This document shows, one piece after another, positions 55,105-64,000 of a stretch of DNA of 64,000 nt (positions within the stretch are counted from its first letter, which is position 1; each line of letters starts with the position of its first letter). The stretch is taken from NCBI GenBank assembly GCA_030849065.1, contig JASAON010001616.1, forward strand, positions 1 to 64,000, given 5' to 3'. This stretch comes from Jaenimonas drosophilae. Taxonomy: Eukaryota > Euglenozoa > Kinetoplastea > Trypanosomatida > Trypanosomatidae. Position numbers and translations under genes: made by a program. A model generated the notes under the pieces. It had not been told where the DNA came from and made no database searches. It saw only the letters and a list, made by a program, of their open reading frames with translations.

Positions 55105-55376
55105 CGTGTTCAGCTCAACCAATGAAGTTACTCCTTCGCAGGAGGTTTGAAGTCGGCCCAGGATGAGGTGCTATGTGACCTAAACCGAGAGTAGAGGGGG
55201 TAGGGGGAGAAAGAGAGAGAGAGAAAGATGTGTGAAGCTACTGTAGCAGAGGGCATTCATTGATATGCAAATCATTCCAGGTTGCTGTTCGCCATACACG
55301 GCGAAGAACGCTTATCCGCGTGTTTGCGCTGTGACAGGATCACTGTCAAACAGCTTGCACGGTACCAACGGCATCA

Positions 55377-57770
55377 TCACAGCATCCATGGGCAGTCTGA
55401 GAGTAGGGCTGGAACAAGGTAGCCCTCACGCTTCATGCGGCGCACATCCAGCTTCACCACGGCAGAGCTCTTGGCCTCGTCCTCAGCCGTTGGAATGCGG
55501 TACTTTGCCACTAACGTCTTAAGAGGAGACTTGAGCACCTCCACATTGGGTGGCCGCACTTCGTTCTTGGCGCCACGTGCCGTCGTGGACTCCTGCCCAC
55601 TCAGCGGTCGTCCCACCTCTAGAGAGGATTGAGATGCCCCCAATTCCGGTTCCGTCGTGTTGGCATCGTTTGTCCAGTCATGAATCTCCACCCCCAACTG
55701 ATCGAGCATCGCCACATACTGTGAAAACACAACCTCAATCAGCAGAAGTGATGGTACACCTGTTGGAAGAGGATGGAGCCGCGGTAAGGTGCCGCTGCCA
55801 CCTCCACCATGAGATGAGGCATCGAGGTTTGCATGACTCGACATGGATCGCCCCAACCACTTAACCAGCCGACGTCGAAGCGTGGTGCAGTTGCCCAGCT
55901 TTGAGCGTAGGAGGAGGAAGTGTGGGTAGAGGAAGAGGGCAAGCGCGATGCGCTGGTTGTGATCGAAAAACTTCTCGCTTGGCTGGTGCAGGTTTGCGGC
56001 GTCCACTCGACGGAGTGAGCGAATGCCTGGAACACCTCCTGCCGCATGTGGTGCCTGGCCAGAGAGCCGACCACCCGCCGTGGCCGTGGCCGCAGCAGCT
56101 GAGGAGTGAAACACACCAGTGGTGATGGCCGTGACCAGTCGCTGCATGAGGTCTTCGCAATCACTCGGCTGAGCGAGTGCCACACTGGGGGCGATGTAGG
56201 AGAGGTAGCTGGAGCGGGGGAGTGTTTGCAAATGAAAGCTCACGAGGAGGTCCCACCAGTCGGGAAGGAAGGTGAGATCGGTGCAGAGCTCCTTTTGATG
56301 ACGCATATCCAAGGCAAGACGGGCGTACGTCAAGGCGCAGCAATCACGTAGGATGTTGGCGTAGTTCCAGGAGCTCTCTCGAATCTGCTCTGTCATGCTC
56401 AAGCCCACCGATGGGATGTAGGTGGAGGCGAAGGAGCTCCCATCATGGGAAGAGGGCGAGGCGGCAGAACTCGGGAAGGATGAAAAGGAAGACGCACGGC
56501 CCCTCATGGAGGTTGGGCTAAAAGGCATGTTCTCCCTCGTCAGCATCGCCTCTGTCTTCTCCAGTGAGAGCTCTACATTGCGCAGTTGCTTGAGTAGGAA
56601 GTTAAGAAGTTCCAAACGACAGGCAAGCAGCTTGTTTGCGGTGGTACCTTGATCAGCCGAGGAGAGGGGAGGGGAGGATTTGGCCACCCGCGTCAGTGCT
56701 GTGTGGGGCATTTCCGACAGTGGAGCAGAGCGGTTCACCTGCACCACCAAGGCATAGGCGTGTGTGAGGCACTGATTCACCTCCGCCGACTCACGTAACT
56801 TCTCCTCCGCAACACCGCGGGTGCCTCCACTCGCGCTGATTGGCGGTATCTGATTCTCAAGCGCCATGAAGAGAATCATGGCGGTGCTGGAGAGGTGGTG
56901 ATGGCGGATGGGCCAGCGCGGCTTGGGCATCAACCCCGCCACACACTTTTCCAGCAGCTCCACCACGTAGAATGAACCGTAGTGGGTAGCAATTTCATTG
57001 AAGAGGCGAATCACCCCATCACAGGGAACCACTCGTTGCGCTCCATCCTGGATGATTGGAAGTACGTGGAAAACCTTCATCATCACCTCGAGGACGCCCG
57101 TGAGTGTTGCGTGCGAGATGCGCCGAGTGGGCCTCATGGGCTGCACGAGAACACGACAGACCTTCTCGAAGGCCTGTTGCAGTGGCAGACTCCAACGTGA
57201 TGTATGTTCAACTGCCGTAGATGTTGCTGACGCAGATGTGGCTCGTGCAGCATCTGGGTAGAGGGATGCATCACTATGGGATGCAGTCGTTGTGGTGTGC
57301 TCGACCGAGCCATCCTCAGGTGCTCGAAGCACGTGAAGATGAGAGTCAGCCGGCAGCAGTCCTGTGCGTTGGGCAAAGGCGGTGGAGTCCACCAAGCGCT
57401 CCCACGGCATTGTTCGCAGTACCTCGATCACTAAATGTTTCAGCTCCTCCACATTGGGAAGTGCGTAATTGATGGGTTCCGTGCCAAAGCCGACTCTGCT
57501 CTCCACTGGGCTCAGCATTGGTGATGTACTCTGTTGAGGTGTCAGAGCCGCACCAAGAAGACTTGCAGCCTCTGTGAGCCACTCGAGCAAATCGCGTTCC
57601 TTCATTTCAGGAAGGCTAGTCTGCTCAAGAATTGCTGCCCAGATTTCCGCTGGAAGCGGAGGTAAGTCACCATGTGGTCGCAGTACTGTGGCAGGTTGGT
57701 CATTATTGATGGATGGTGGAGAACGGCCGCGCTTTCCACGGCTGCCGATAGCCGATGTACTCGAATGCAT
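55377..57770 (-). CDS. Hypothetical protein, helical, unrecognised
   Basis: I do not recognise this 797-residue protein. It starts MHSSTSAIGSRGKRGRSPPS at an ATG, with a basic cluster that could be a nuclear signal. From about 40 on it is mainly helical, with segments such as LPAEIWAAILEQTSLPEMKERDL and VLEVMMKVFHVLPII that recall HEAT-like or scaffold repeats. Ser/Ala/Gly-rich insertions occur around 420-450 and 575-600. It has no signal peptide, transmembrane segment or catalytic motif I can name. A nuclear scaffold role is possible, but only composition supports it. Confidence 0.8.
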   Translation of the reverse strand: MHSSTSAIGSRGKRGRSPPSINNDQPATVLRPHGDLPPLPAEIWAAILEQTSLPEMKERDLLEWLTEAASLLGAALTPQQSTSPMLSPVESRVGFGTEPINYALPNVEELKHLVIEVLRTMPWERLVDSTAFAQRTGLLPADSHLHVLRAPEDGSVEHTTTTASHSDASLYPDAARATSASATSTAVEHTSRWSLPLQQAFEKVCRVLVQPMRPTRRISHATLTGVLEVMMKVFHVLPIIQDGAQRVVPCDGVIRLFNEIATHYGSFYVVELLEKCVAGLMPKPRWPIRHHHLSSTAMILFMALENQIPPISASGGTRGVAEEKLRESAEVNQCLTHAYALVVQVNRSAPLSEMPHTALTRVAKSSPPLSSADQGTTANKLLACRLELLNFLLKQLRNVELSLEKTEAMLTRENMPFSPTSMRGRASSFSSFPSSAASPSSHDGSSFASTYIPSVGLSMTEQIRESSWNYANILRDCCALTYARLALDMRHQKELCTDLTFLPDWWDLLVSFHLQTLPRSSYLSYIAPSVALAQPSDCEDLMQRLVTAITTGVFHSSAAAATATAGGRLSGQAPHAAGGVPGIRSLRRVDAANLHQPSEKFFDHNQRIALALFLYPHFLLLRSKLGNCTTLRRRLVKWLGRSMSSHANLDASSHGGGGSGTLPRLHPLPTGVPSLLLIEVVFSQYVAMLDQLGVEIHDWTNDANTTEPELGASQSSLEVGRPLSGQESTTARGAKNEVRPPNVEVLKSPLKTLVAKYRIPTAEDEAKSSAVVKLDVRRMKREGYLVPALLSDCPWML

Positions 57771-58136
57771 GGAAAGTGGCTAGTGTTGTGATTGTTTATG
57801 TGTGTGTTTGTTATGAATAATTACCCCAATGTGAAGACGTTTGCCGGGAAATACCTCTCGTTGTGTTCCGATTCACTCAACACGCCGCACGTGTGAGTAG
57901 GCTACATTAGGGAAGTGTCATGAACATAAAGACATAAGATTTTTAAAAGGGAGCAATGATGATTAGCCACACAGGGTACCACTCATAACAGAAGACCGTG
58001 AAACACAAGGAAACAGGAATGGCCAACCCTGAACGTTCAACAGCAGATGGAGCAGAAAACCAAGATAAAGCAACAGAGAAATAGGAGAATCTTGCTTCAT
58101 CTCAATAAGAGTGAAGTAGAGGAACCTCTTATTTCA
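57771..58136 (-). other. Intergenic/UTR region
   Basis: About 0.37 kb with no supported gene. It is A-rich on the plus strand near 58000-58090, giving T-rich transcript. Confidence 0.6.
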
Positions 58137-59357
58137 CTAACAATGCTCACGAGCGCGTAATCGCGCGTGGGTATGTACGGCATCTAGAATAAAGAAGAGT
58201 AAGTCGTTTGCACTCTCAAGTACACGAACTCTTCCCTTGACGCAACATTTCAAAATGGGAGGCTTCGGTATTGCAGGACCAGTCACCGTGTCGGTCGTGT
58301 TCCCCACACGCCGGCGCTTGATTGGCTGAGTTTCCTCATCGAATTGCCCCGCGCCACAGCCATCCTGTTCCGGAGCGTCGTGCCCGCGTTGCCACCCTGC
58401 TGCACTGTGGCCAACCTTTTGTAGCACGTAAGCCTGCGCAGCAGATGCATCGGTGAAGTGCTTGGTTCCTTGAGGAAGTGGATGGCCAAGACCAAAGTCG
58501 TCGAGCTCTGACAATCGCAGAGGCACCTCCGCTCCGGGCAATAGAATCCACTGCCCGTCACCAGAAGTGCTTCGAGAAGCTGATGGAAGGTCACTCGCGT
58601 CATTCTTCGTGGATCCATGCGCCAGTGTTTGGCAGCCTCCATCGGGGGTAAAGAAGGCGGAGTATTGTGGCATCAGACGCTCCACTTGTCGGAATGCACG
58701 TGGTTCCACATCAGAGAATACGAGGCGTCCAGTACACACCACGTAATCACCTACACGTATATCACAGTCATTGGTATCTGAGTCATCGTCATTCCAAAGC
58801 TGGGTCGCCACATCACCCCCAGCTTCTTCTGGAGCATCTGCCTGACCAAAGACACTACCAAGGCTACGAGTATCTGCACCCATTCCATGCAGGAGTGCAA
58901 GCATCCCCGTGGTGTCGGAGATGATGACAGCCATTACATTCTGACAACCACCATGAACGTGGCTAGGGAGGGGCTCACAGCAAAGAACCCGACCAGAAAC
59001 TCGAACAGAGCCACACGGCAGTCCATCCAGGATCACGGTGGAGATGCCGGTTCGCAGGCTCTCAGAGGTTGCAGCCGCACCACATCTCCGCGAACATGAC
59101 AACGAAGATGAAGAGTCATCAACGACACGTGAATCCAGATGAGATGCGCATGTTTGAGCTGAGGCAACTCGTCCATGGCACACTTGAAGCAGCTGAGCTA
59201 TCAATACCGGTCGTGGGGGTAGTGTGAGCTGACGACTGGGTGACTGCGATGCAGTGGCAATGGAGGAAGTTGCATGAAGAGGAGTCTTGGCCCTACAATG
59301 TACTTCTTCGTTCTGCAAGTGGTACGTACTGAGAAAGGCATATGCAGCGCTCTTCAT
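58137..59357 (-). CDS. RPA2-like OB-fold protein (RPA32/Stn1-type)
   Basis: The 406-residue protein keeps the order of RPA2 core elements: PRPVLIAQLLQVC (about 48-60), the first OB strands GSVRVSGRVLCCEP (from about 116), AVIISDTTGMLALL, the later strand DYVVCTGRLVF (from about 204) and the closing helix NDLLFFILDAVHTHARL near the C-terminus. The OB barrel thus spans about 105-230, but roughly 150 poorly conserved residues separate it from the closing helix. Such proteins bind single-stranded DNA in replication, repair or telomere complexes. The frame extends to 59426 only via TTG, so the ATG at 59357 is used. It may be a second, divergent RPA2 or a Stn1-like protein. No winged-helix tail is visible. 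Confidence 0.8.
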   Translation of the reverse strand: MKSAAYAFLSTYHLQNEEVHCRAKTPLHATSSIATASQSPSRQLTLPPRPVLIAQLLQVCHGRVASAQTCASHLDSRVVDDSSSSLSCSRRCGAAATSESLRTGISTVILDGLPCGSVRVSGRVLCCEPLPSHVHGGCQNVMAVIISDTTGMLALLHGMGADTRSLGSVFGQADAPEEAGGDVATQLWNDDDSDTNDCDIRVGDYVVCTGRLVFSDVEPRAFRQVERLMPQYSAFFTPDGGCQTLAHGSTKNDASDLPSASRSTSGDGQWILLPGAEVPLRLSELDDFGLGHPLPQGTKHFTDASAAQAYVLQKVGHSAAGWQRGHDAPEQDGCGAGQFDEETQPIKRRRVGNTTDTVTGPAIPKPPILKCCVKGRVRVLESANDLLFFILDAVHTHARLRAREHC

Positions 59358-59374
59358 GGATGAGAGGAAATCAT
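59354..59374 (-). promoter_or_regulatory. Short uORF overlapping the RPA2-like start codon
   Basis: An ATG at 59374-59372 opens six codons and stops at a TGA (59356-59354) that overlaps the main ATG (59357-59355) in another frame. If the transcript begins at the AG near 59384-59385, this uORF lies in the 5' UTR. Confidence 0.45.
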
Positions 59375-62300
59375 GCGTATATCCTACACAAAGATGTGAT
59401 TGCAAAACTAATACCTCAAACGACAATCAGTAAGAGAATGTGGAAATTGGCAGGTGTCAAGAACAGAGTCATTTGCTCAACATGAGTACTACCCAGACCG
59501 TCGGGTCCAGCCCTCCCAATAAGACCTCTGCTAACTTCTCCATTGTTGGCTCAAGTCATTCAGCCCCACACTTCTTGCAGCACAATGAGGTGCAGGATGA
59601 GATGATAGGTGAACGTAGGAAAACAAAGATGACATAAGTATGCGAAGAAGCGTTCTTCTGATAGATGGGAAAGAACAATGACTTTGTGTGTGTGCTTGTG
59701 TGCTGTGGGGAGTGGGGAGAGGAGTATGTGGGAGCTTGTATCAGCTGCATCGCACCCGTTCCGGCAAAGCGTATGGAAGAGTATCAACAAGCAAAAAAAA
59801 AAGAAGATATGAGCTGATCAAAACCCAATAGCAGACAGCTCGGTCCCTCGCGCGAACAAATTAGAAAACAACGACACTGAAGGGGAGAAATGAACAAAAA
59901 GACACCAGAACAACAAGCCACGTGGACGGGCTACGTCGTGTATCACACACCTCAAACTGACCACACTTCCACCACCTGAAGATGGCGCCACCAACTGCTG
60001 TGGTGAGACGGTCAAGGTAGGGCACAGAGAGAGGGAGGGAAGATCACAGACCATCTCAAACGATGGACCACGAGTGGATTGCGTACTCCCAATTTAGGGG
60101 ATTCACCAACGCTTTCACCACAAATCAATCGTCCGTCGTGGGTATAGACAATTGGAACGACGAAATGTGCGCGCGCTGGAAGAATCAACCAACTTGATGG
60201 AACCACGCAGTATCACCACACGCAAAAAGAAGAAAAAAGATATCGTCGCACAGAAACAAGCACTACGGGGGGGGTGGGAGTGAGTGTGTGTGTAGAGAGA
60301 GAGGAGGAACAAAAGATAGCCACGCAAAAAGATCTAACAGTCGCTATCTATCCTTCGCCCACAACACCACTGTGAAGGATGGAGATAGAACACCGTTATG
60401 GTTCTGTGTAGCCGAGCGAGTATGGTGATACTCTTTGAAGGCTGCTTTCATCATCAGAGATAGCTCAGCGATTACTCATCTCACAAATCCACTAGCGCCT
60501 CTGGTCTGTTATTAGTTGGCTATTTCTGCGTCACTGGAAGTGGTATTCCGGCAGAGGGAAGAAGCAATGAACACAAAACAAAAGAATTTGATAGGCGGGC
60601 ATCGTTGTAGATATGAACAGCGGTCACGACACGATAGAACGAAGAAAAATAAATGAAAAGGGCAATGAAATCAATAGAATGATAGCGACAAATCAGAAGT
60701 GAGGATACAAGGCATCATCCTCATCCCAAACAAGAACAAAAGTTAGTTGATTGCTGCTTGTTTTTTTTTTGCGTGTGTGTGGGGGGAGGGGTGTACGGCA
60801 GTGAGGAACAACCAAGATAACTGGAACAAACGATCACATGACATGAGAAGTGCTTGCAGAGGGCAGTGCAGAAATCAGTGGATAATGCGCAAGGACATGT
60901 CATAGGCTCCAAAAAAAAAAGCAAAAGGCGAACAACGTTGTCGGTCGTAGCTTCGGCAGAACGCGACCCACTAGCCAACACATCAATGGAAAATGAAGAA
61001 CCACTATCACAGCTCCTGGTCACTGCACAACACCCGTTCACTCCGACACACAAAGAGAAACAGATAGAAGAAGGGAGGAAAACCACACCACCACAGAAAC
61101 AGGAGCTAGAGGACAAGCAAACTACTTCACTGAGAAAGAAATTGACCATCTGCGCACGTGTGTTTGTGTATGCACCTTCGCCAGTGCTCCTCACTTAATA
61201 TACGCGCTCCATGGGTCAAGATTGGTGTGACGATGATGTCAACGCATTGCCCAGGAACACCTAACATCGCCACCGTAGATGAAAAAAACTAGTACTTTGT
61301 TTCATTTCTTCTGTTGCTTCGGTATGACGCGCTTACACACCTCGCACAGAGTTGAGGCGAAACGCATAACACAACCAATCCCAAAGGAAAGAAAGAGAGG
61401 TAGAAACCAAATAGGATGACTAAGACTATGGTACCCCGGAATGAAATCGATGCGGCGGCAGCAACGGCCCACTACCTCCGAGAAGAGAGTGCTGCGTGTC
61501 TGAGCAACGGTATGGCAAAATAACAACAAGGTAGAAGATACGAATCAAAACAAAAAACCCCGATGCGAGCGGGTAATGGGAGAGTCAGAGAATGAAAGGG
61601 TGAGGTAGGGCAAGCGGAATCCAGGTTGCTCTCTATTGGAACATCTTTTCTTGGATTACCACTGTCAGTGCACTCCTCGGAAACCACTGCTCGCATTGGC
61701 CAGCGGAGCAACAACGCTGGAAGCACACAAGGAACCTGGGGGAAAACAACAACAGCAACAACAACAACGAATAGGATGATATCCCTTGATGTAGCAAAAC
61801 CCAGAAAGGCAGAAATGGGCATAAGAAAGATGGAAGAGTATAAAAATCTGACAGCGGAGAAAGGTGAAAACAAAGAGATAGATTGATGGTCGCTATAGAT
61901 TGGGCCCCCATCCATCTTCGGAACCTGTGGTGTTTTCTCACTCATAAAAATGGAAGTACGAAAACACACAGTCTGAGAAGACGAAATGAGGAATTCCAAA
62001 AGTGTTGTGAGAGTTGATCGTGATATAACAACGGCGGGGAGAATCAAGGATAGAAAACGAACAAGATACCCTTACATATACATTTTTTTGGTTGTGTGTT
62101 TAATAGAGGAAGGAAAGTGAAGAACATCGGGGTGTAAACCACTTCTTCATGGTGTGGGGGAGGGAAAGTGAGTTGAAGAGGAATGCCTTTGCCGGCTCGC
62201 TCTTTCAGACCCAGTTAGGGCCCCTCTCAATAACTGAAGAATCTACTGCGATTCGTTTGCGCCGGAGTGAAGACAGGTAGAAACAACGGTAACGAGGAAG

Positions 62301-62425
62301 GAAAGAAAGAAAGAGAGAGAGGTATCAATGACCGCTACGCCCCAACAACAATATCGACCACGCGGAAGGGAAAGACGACTCCATCGTACACAACAAACCG
62401 TACTTCACGCCGACACAGCAGCGGT
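59358..62425 (-). other. 3.0 kb gene-free stretch downstream of CK1 gene
   Basis: No convincing gene is found on either strand. Open frames here are translations of low-complexity sequence. The plus strand is A/G-rich with G runs (60267-60274, 60781-60786), (CAA)n near 61744-61770 and several A runs, so a transcript would be pyrimidine-rich with C- and T-tracts. I see no tRNA or clear snoRNA boxes. It most likely represents a very long 3' UTR of the casein kinase gene and the splice region of the RPA2-like gene. Confidence 0.7.
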
Positions 62426-63841
62426 CTAGTCCTTGTCTCCAATGCTCTGGATGTTAGACAAGATACCGCTTCCAGAGAGAATGCCTTGACCACCCGCGGT
62501 GCTGGTGATGGGTGACCCGAGCTGGGGAGAGCTCACCACGGGAGAGATGACGGGCTTTGGTGGCAAAGGACCATCTCCACTGGAGTTGATCGGGGGGAAG
62601 TCACCACATGCCACGTGCTGCACCACCTGGCCGCTGGCGTTGTTTACGAGCTGGGTGTTTTCCATACGATAGCCAATGGGTACAGGCTGGGGAGGTACAT
62701 AGCGGAAGGTCTGGCCCACGGGTGGCGGATAGTTAAGTGGGGGTTGACGGGTATTGTCGTCGTTCGCCTGAATCGGCAGAGGGCAGAAGTTAGGGGCATT
62801 CGCAGCCGCGGGTTGAGGGAACTGGGGTGGTGGCATGGGAGCTGGCACCTGCACCGCATGTGGCTCACGTGCCAGCCAGTCAAAATCGTTTTCTAGCTGC
62901 TCCGCTGGAGTAAATTGGTCATCTAGGGCAGACATGAGTCGAACACGGCACATCTCATACTGTGGGGTTTCATTGTAGCTCATGTTCCTGGCGTAGTAGA
63001 GAATATCACTGAACTGCTGAGGGCACTTGGCGCAGATATCCGCCGGTGAGAGTCTCGCCTTTAGCTCTGCCATCTTCTGTTCCTTCTCACGACGATTGCG
63101 AATCTGCAGCCCAGTCCACGGAAGGCACCCACGGTAGAGGTAGATGAGAACGTAGACCAACTGCTCCAAGTCATCTCGTCGGCTCTGGGAGAAGCCCTGG
63201 TGTGTGCGGAGTGACGCATAGCGGGAGGTACCAACAAAGGCCTTTTTGCTCTGCATTTCACGGTGTTTTTGGTCAGGTGTAATGTATCGGCAGCTGAGGC
63301 CAAAATCGACCAGGTAAATGCGCTTAGAGGTCTCGGGGGTACGGCCAGTGACGAAGTTATCCGGTTTGAGGTCGCGATGCAGATAGCCCGACTGATGAAC
63401 GAATTCAATGTGCTTCAGCATCTGAACACCCAACATGATGGTCGTCTTCAACGAGAAGCGACGGCCCGGGGCACGCTCGAGCAAATCCTCCAGAGATGAA
63501 CCATGAAGAGCCATAATTAGCATGCGGAAGTCCCCCTCTTGACCAAAGTACTTGAGTGTTGCAATGGCCGCATGGCCGTCAGATGTACGGCAGCGTTGGA
63601 TTTCCTGCATGACCCTCGCCTCATGAAACAAAAAGGAGGGAGATCCATCATTACGCTCTACCTTTACTGCAATAACTTCATTGGTTTCAGTGTGTACGGC
63701 ACGAAAGACCTCGCCAAAGCCTCCTTTACCCAACTGCTCAGTGAGAATAAATCGCTCCTGAAAAATGGATAGTGGGAGGCTTCCGAGCATGCAACGCGAG
63801 CTCTTGGCGTTGCGCTTGTCAGCCACCGGAACTGGGCTCAT
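62426..63841 (-). CDS. Casein kinase 1 family protein kinase
   Basis: The 471-residue protein has a complete CK1-type kinase domain at about 28-315: Gly loop GKGGFG (38-43), catalytic Lys60 in AVKVE, HRDLKPDN (155-162), DFG (179-181), and the CK1-specific GTSRYASLRTHQGFSQSRRDDLE. The C-terminal 150 residues are Pro/Gln/Asn-rich and probably disordered. CK1 enzymes phosphorylate primed Ser/Thr sites in many pathways. DFGLSCRY and HRDLKPDN deviate slightly from the commonest CK1 sequence, suggesting a divergent paralogue. The frame extends to 63904 only via GTG, so the ATG at 63841 is chosen. The very long gene-free stretch after the stop may regulate its mRNA. Confidence 0.93.
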   Translation of the reverse strand: MSPVPVADKRNAKSSRCMLGSLPLSIFQERFILTEQLGKGGFGEVFRAVHTETNEVIAVKVERNDGSPSFLFHEARVMQEIQRCRTSDGHAAIATLKYFGQEGDFRMLIMALHGSSLEDLLERAPGRRFSLKTTIMLGVQMLKHIEFVHQSGYLHRDLKPDNFVTGRTPETSKRIYLVDFGLSCRYITPDQKHREMQSKKAFVGTSRYASLRTHQGFSQSRRDDLEQLVYVLIYLYRGCLPWTGLQIRNRREKEQKMAELKARLSPADICAKCPQQFSDILYYARNMSYNETPQYEMCRVRLMSALDDQFTPAEQLENDFDWLAREPHAVQVPAPMPPPQFPQPAAANAPNFCPLPIQANDDNTRQPPLNYPPPVGQTFRYVPPQPVPIGYRMENTQLVNNASGQVVQHVACGDFPPINSSGDGPLPPKPVISPVVSSPQLGSPITSTAGGQGILSGSGILSNIQSIGDKD

Positions 63842-63922
63842 CGATAGAGGTAGTGATGAATAAGTGTGTGCGCGTGTGTGTGGAGGGGTGTCTGAGGTAT
63901 CCACTCAAAAAGAAACAAATTA

Positions 63923-63924
63923 CT
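63923..63924 (-). promoter_or_regulatory. Candidate spliced-leader acceptor AG (CK1 gene)
   Basis: In transcript sense ATTATTCTTTTTTAG precedes the CK1 gene; the AG is about 80 nt before the ATG at 63841. A second candidate, TTTCTTTTTGAG, ends at 63904. Confidence 0.5.
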
Positions 63925-64000
63925 AAAAAAGAATAATTGCCTGAGTCACGAGTAGATTTTCGGTTGACAACGAATAACTACGTTTGTGGTAGGGTGCGGT

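Noticed and set aside
54001..55125. 374-codon open frame on the plus strand
   Set aside because: Antisense shadow of the beta-oxidation gene, with no recognisable motif.
60449..60455. C-box-like ATGATGA on the minus strand
   Set aside because: No D box at a suitable distance on the downstream side.

Overview
This window looks like nuclear DNA of a flagellated kinetoplastid (trypanosomatid or close relative). All 23 protein genes I can support lie on the minus strand, head to tail, without introns and with mostly short gaps (about 0.2-0.8 kb). This is one uninterrupted directional (polycistronic) gene array with no strand switch. Several true ATG starts sit just downstream of a pyrimidine tract followed by AG on the minus strand, as expected for spliced-leader trans-splicing. 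TAG and TGA act as stops. The axonemal dynein intermediate chain points to a flagellated cell. The peroxisomal/glycosomal-type PTS2 on a beta-oxidation enzyme fits a glycosome-bearing cell. I cannot name the species from sequence alone.

Transcription runs from right to left, so from the 64000 end: casein kinase 1 (63841-62426); a 3 kb gene-free stretch; an RPA2-like OB-fold protein; an unrecognised 797-aa protein; a hydratase/dehydrogenase-type beta-oxidation protein; mitochondrial processing peptidase alpha; SRP receptor beta; axonemal dynein IC138/DNAI4; a LIM-domain protein; the NEDD8-E1 regulatory subunit; a degenerate pseudouridine-synthase-like protein with zinc knuckles; a GRIP golgin; a Ser/Arg-rich unknown; a J-domain protein; MCM3; a LYR-motif protein; a 3-oxoacyl-ACP synthase; an RRM-like protein; a second long gene-free stretch (3.4 kb); a candidate mitochondrial RNA-binding protein; eIF5B; a polo-box-like protein; an unknown coiled-coil protein; a UBE2S-like E2; and a giant BEACH/WD40 protein ending at 219.

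The genes do not form one pathway, as is usual for such arrays. They cover protein import and targeting (MPP alpha, SRbeta), trafficking (BEACH, GRIP), ubiquitin and NEDD8 conjugation (UBE2S, NAE1), DNA replication and repair (MCM3, RPA2-like), mitochondrial fatty-acid synthesis and acyl-ACP partners (KAS, LYR), beta-oxidation, translation (eIF5B) and flagellar motility (DNAI4). I found no tRNA, rRNA, CRISPR array, transposon or plus-strand gene.

The most noteworthy observations are: a PTS2-bearing beta-oxidation protein whose hydratase glutamates are kept but whose dehydrogenase catalytic His and Asn appear replaced; a pseudouridine-synthase-like domain without the catalytic Asp, joined to zinc knuckles; a UBE2S-type E2 that keeps a basic C-terminal tail like the APC/C-docking tail; an RPA2-like protein with a large insertion and an overlapping uORF; two 3 kb gene-free, strand-asymmetric stretches; and a potential RNA G-quadruplex over the eIF5B stop codon.
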